DNA of 64,000 nt from Saprospiraceae bacterium (GTDB taxonomy: Bacteria; Bacteroidota; Bacteroidia; Chitinophagales; Saprospiraceae): contig JAHDES010000032.1 of NCBI GenBank assembly GCA_020628645.1, positions 1 to 64,000 on the forward strand, read 5' to 3'. The translations under genes and the position numbers were made by a program. The notes beneath the pieces are model-generated. The model did no database searches, was not told the DNA's origin, and worked only from the letters and a program-made list of their open reading frames with translations. This document shows, in pieces, positions 63,368 through 64,000 of the stretch (position 1 is its first letter; every line of letters starts with the position of its first letter).

Positions 63368-64000
63368 TTATCCTTTATCCGCCTCTGAACTTGCATCTTG
63401 TCGTAATAAACCTTTAAAAGCATCATGAACGGTATTGCCTTCATATAAGACTTTATAAACCTCCGTCGTAATAGGTACATCAATTCCATATTTTTCTGCG
63501 AGTTCCAAAACGACAGCACAAGTCTTCACGCCTTCGGCAACCATTGACATTTCATCTATAATCTCATCTAGTTTTCTTCCTTTACCCAAATTATAACCAA
63601 CATGGCGATTGCGACTCAAAGTACTACTACAAGTGGCGATTAAATCACCCATTCCTGCCAATCCTGAAAAGGTTAAAGGCTTTCCACCCATCGCCACGCC
63701 TAAACGTGTTAATTCAGCTAACCCTCTTGTAATAATCGCCGATTTGGTATTATCACCTGCACCTGCACCATCGCCCATTCCTGTAGCAATCGCAATCACA
63801 TTTTTCAGAGCACCGCCCAATTCGCAGCCCACCACATCATCATTGGTATAGACCCGAAATAAGCCCGAATGAAAGACTTTTTGTAAGGCTACTGAAATAG
63901 TATCATCTACTGTTGCAATTACAGAAGCTGCGGCTTGTCCAGCTAAGATTTCTCGTGCGAGATTGGGGCCTGTCAAAACACCAACTGGATGACCAGGCAT
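63368..64000 (-). CDS. gpsA: Glycerol-3-phosphate dehydrogenase [NAD(P)+], N-terminus outside window
   Basis: The C-terminal 210 residues of a cytoplasmic enzyme that makes sn-glycerol 3-phosphate for phospholipids. LTGPNLAREI is conserved. CELGGALKNVIAIATGMGDG has the catalytic Lys, and DNTKSAIITRGLAELTRLG and FSGLAGMGDLIATCSS are typical. The Rossmann N-terminal domain (about 120 residues) lies beyond 64000, so the Met at the window edge is not the start. Confidence 0.95.
   Translation of the reverse strand: MPGHPVGVLTGPNLAREILAGQAAASVIATVDDTISVALQKVFHSGLFRVYTNDDVVGCELGGALKNVIAIATGMGDGAGAGDNTKSAIITRGLAELTRLGVAMGGKPLTFSGLAGMGDLIATCSSTLSRNRHVGYNLGKGRKLDEIIDEMSMVAEGVKTCAVVLELAEKYGIDVPITTEVYKVLYEGNTVHDAFKGLLRQDASSEADKG

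Noticed and set aside
63334-63519. Short minus-strand frame at the gpsA end
   Set aside because: It overlaps gpsA out of frame and codes for no recognisable protein.
1-64000. CRISPR arrays, tRNA or rRNA genes, prophage or defence islands
   Set aside because: No evenly spaced direct repeats, no T-loop-like GGTTCGAATCC sequences in gaps, and no capsid, tail, integrase or restriction genes were seen.

Overview
The window is a chromosomal segment of an AT-rich member of the Bacteroidota, most likely a Saprospiraceae-like or related gliding/marine lineage. The evidence is: a subtilase ending in a type IX secretion (T9SS) sorting domain, an OmpA protein with TPR and propeller domains, TPR plus beta-barrel protein pairs, DUF3098, DUF6090-like and DUF6794 proteins, almost no Shine-Dalgarno sequences, and promoter candidates of the TTG-N20-TAnnTTTG type. 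No rRNA, tRNA, CRISPR array or prophage was seen.

Layout. 0.3-8 kb: a secreted amidohydrolase, a large TPR protein with an outer-membrane barrel partner, a REP-associated transposase whose stop codon lies in a hairpin, and a lipoprotein. 8-13.3 kb: folE with an abutting SDR gene, then the ftsX-DUF3098-uppP-truB cluster (division, lipid carrier recycling, tRNA modification). 13.3-23 kb: a DUF6090-like gene split by one in-frame amber codon, ribBA with a degenerate RibA half, an acyl-CoA dehydrogenase, a fused alpha-oxoamine synthase/acyltransferase, and topA. 23-31.5 kb: a T9SS subtilase, an amidase with SH3 domains, trmD, an AP2-domain protein, ribD and a periplasmic thioredoxin. 31.5-36 kb: an aromatic amino acid operon, pheA-aminotransferase-tyrA-DAHP synthase/chorismate mutase. 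36-64 kb: mostly housekeeping genes (coaD, lepA, fmt, gpsA), envelope proteins, peptidases, polysaccharide-active enzymes and regulators.

The most interesting item is the pheA leader (about 35536-35879, minus strand). From 5' to 3' it holds a consensus-like promoter, a 21-codon leader ORF dense in Tyr and Phe codons, an intrinsic terminator with a competing antiterminator, a second 26-codon leader ORF very dense in Phe codons, and a second terminator with pause and antiterminator helices. It ends 17 nt before pheA. It reads as two classical ribosome-stalling attenuators in tandem controlling the Phe/Tyr operon, possibly one biased to Tyr and one to Phe.

Other notable items are a 135-bp MITE with perfect 17-bp terminal inverted repeats and 9-bp target duplications (51401-51553), a second hairpin element flanked by 12-bp direct repeats (23250-23400), a two-copy palindromic repeat family lying just after topA and the OmpA gene, a 21-bp near-palindrome shared by a MITE and an unrelated intergenic region, decayed genes (DUF6090-like, macro domain), and several enzymes lacking expected catalytic or metal residues (RibBA, an SDR, an M23 lipoprotein, an HNH-like protein).
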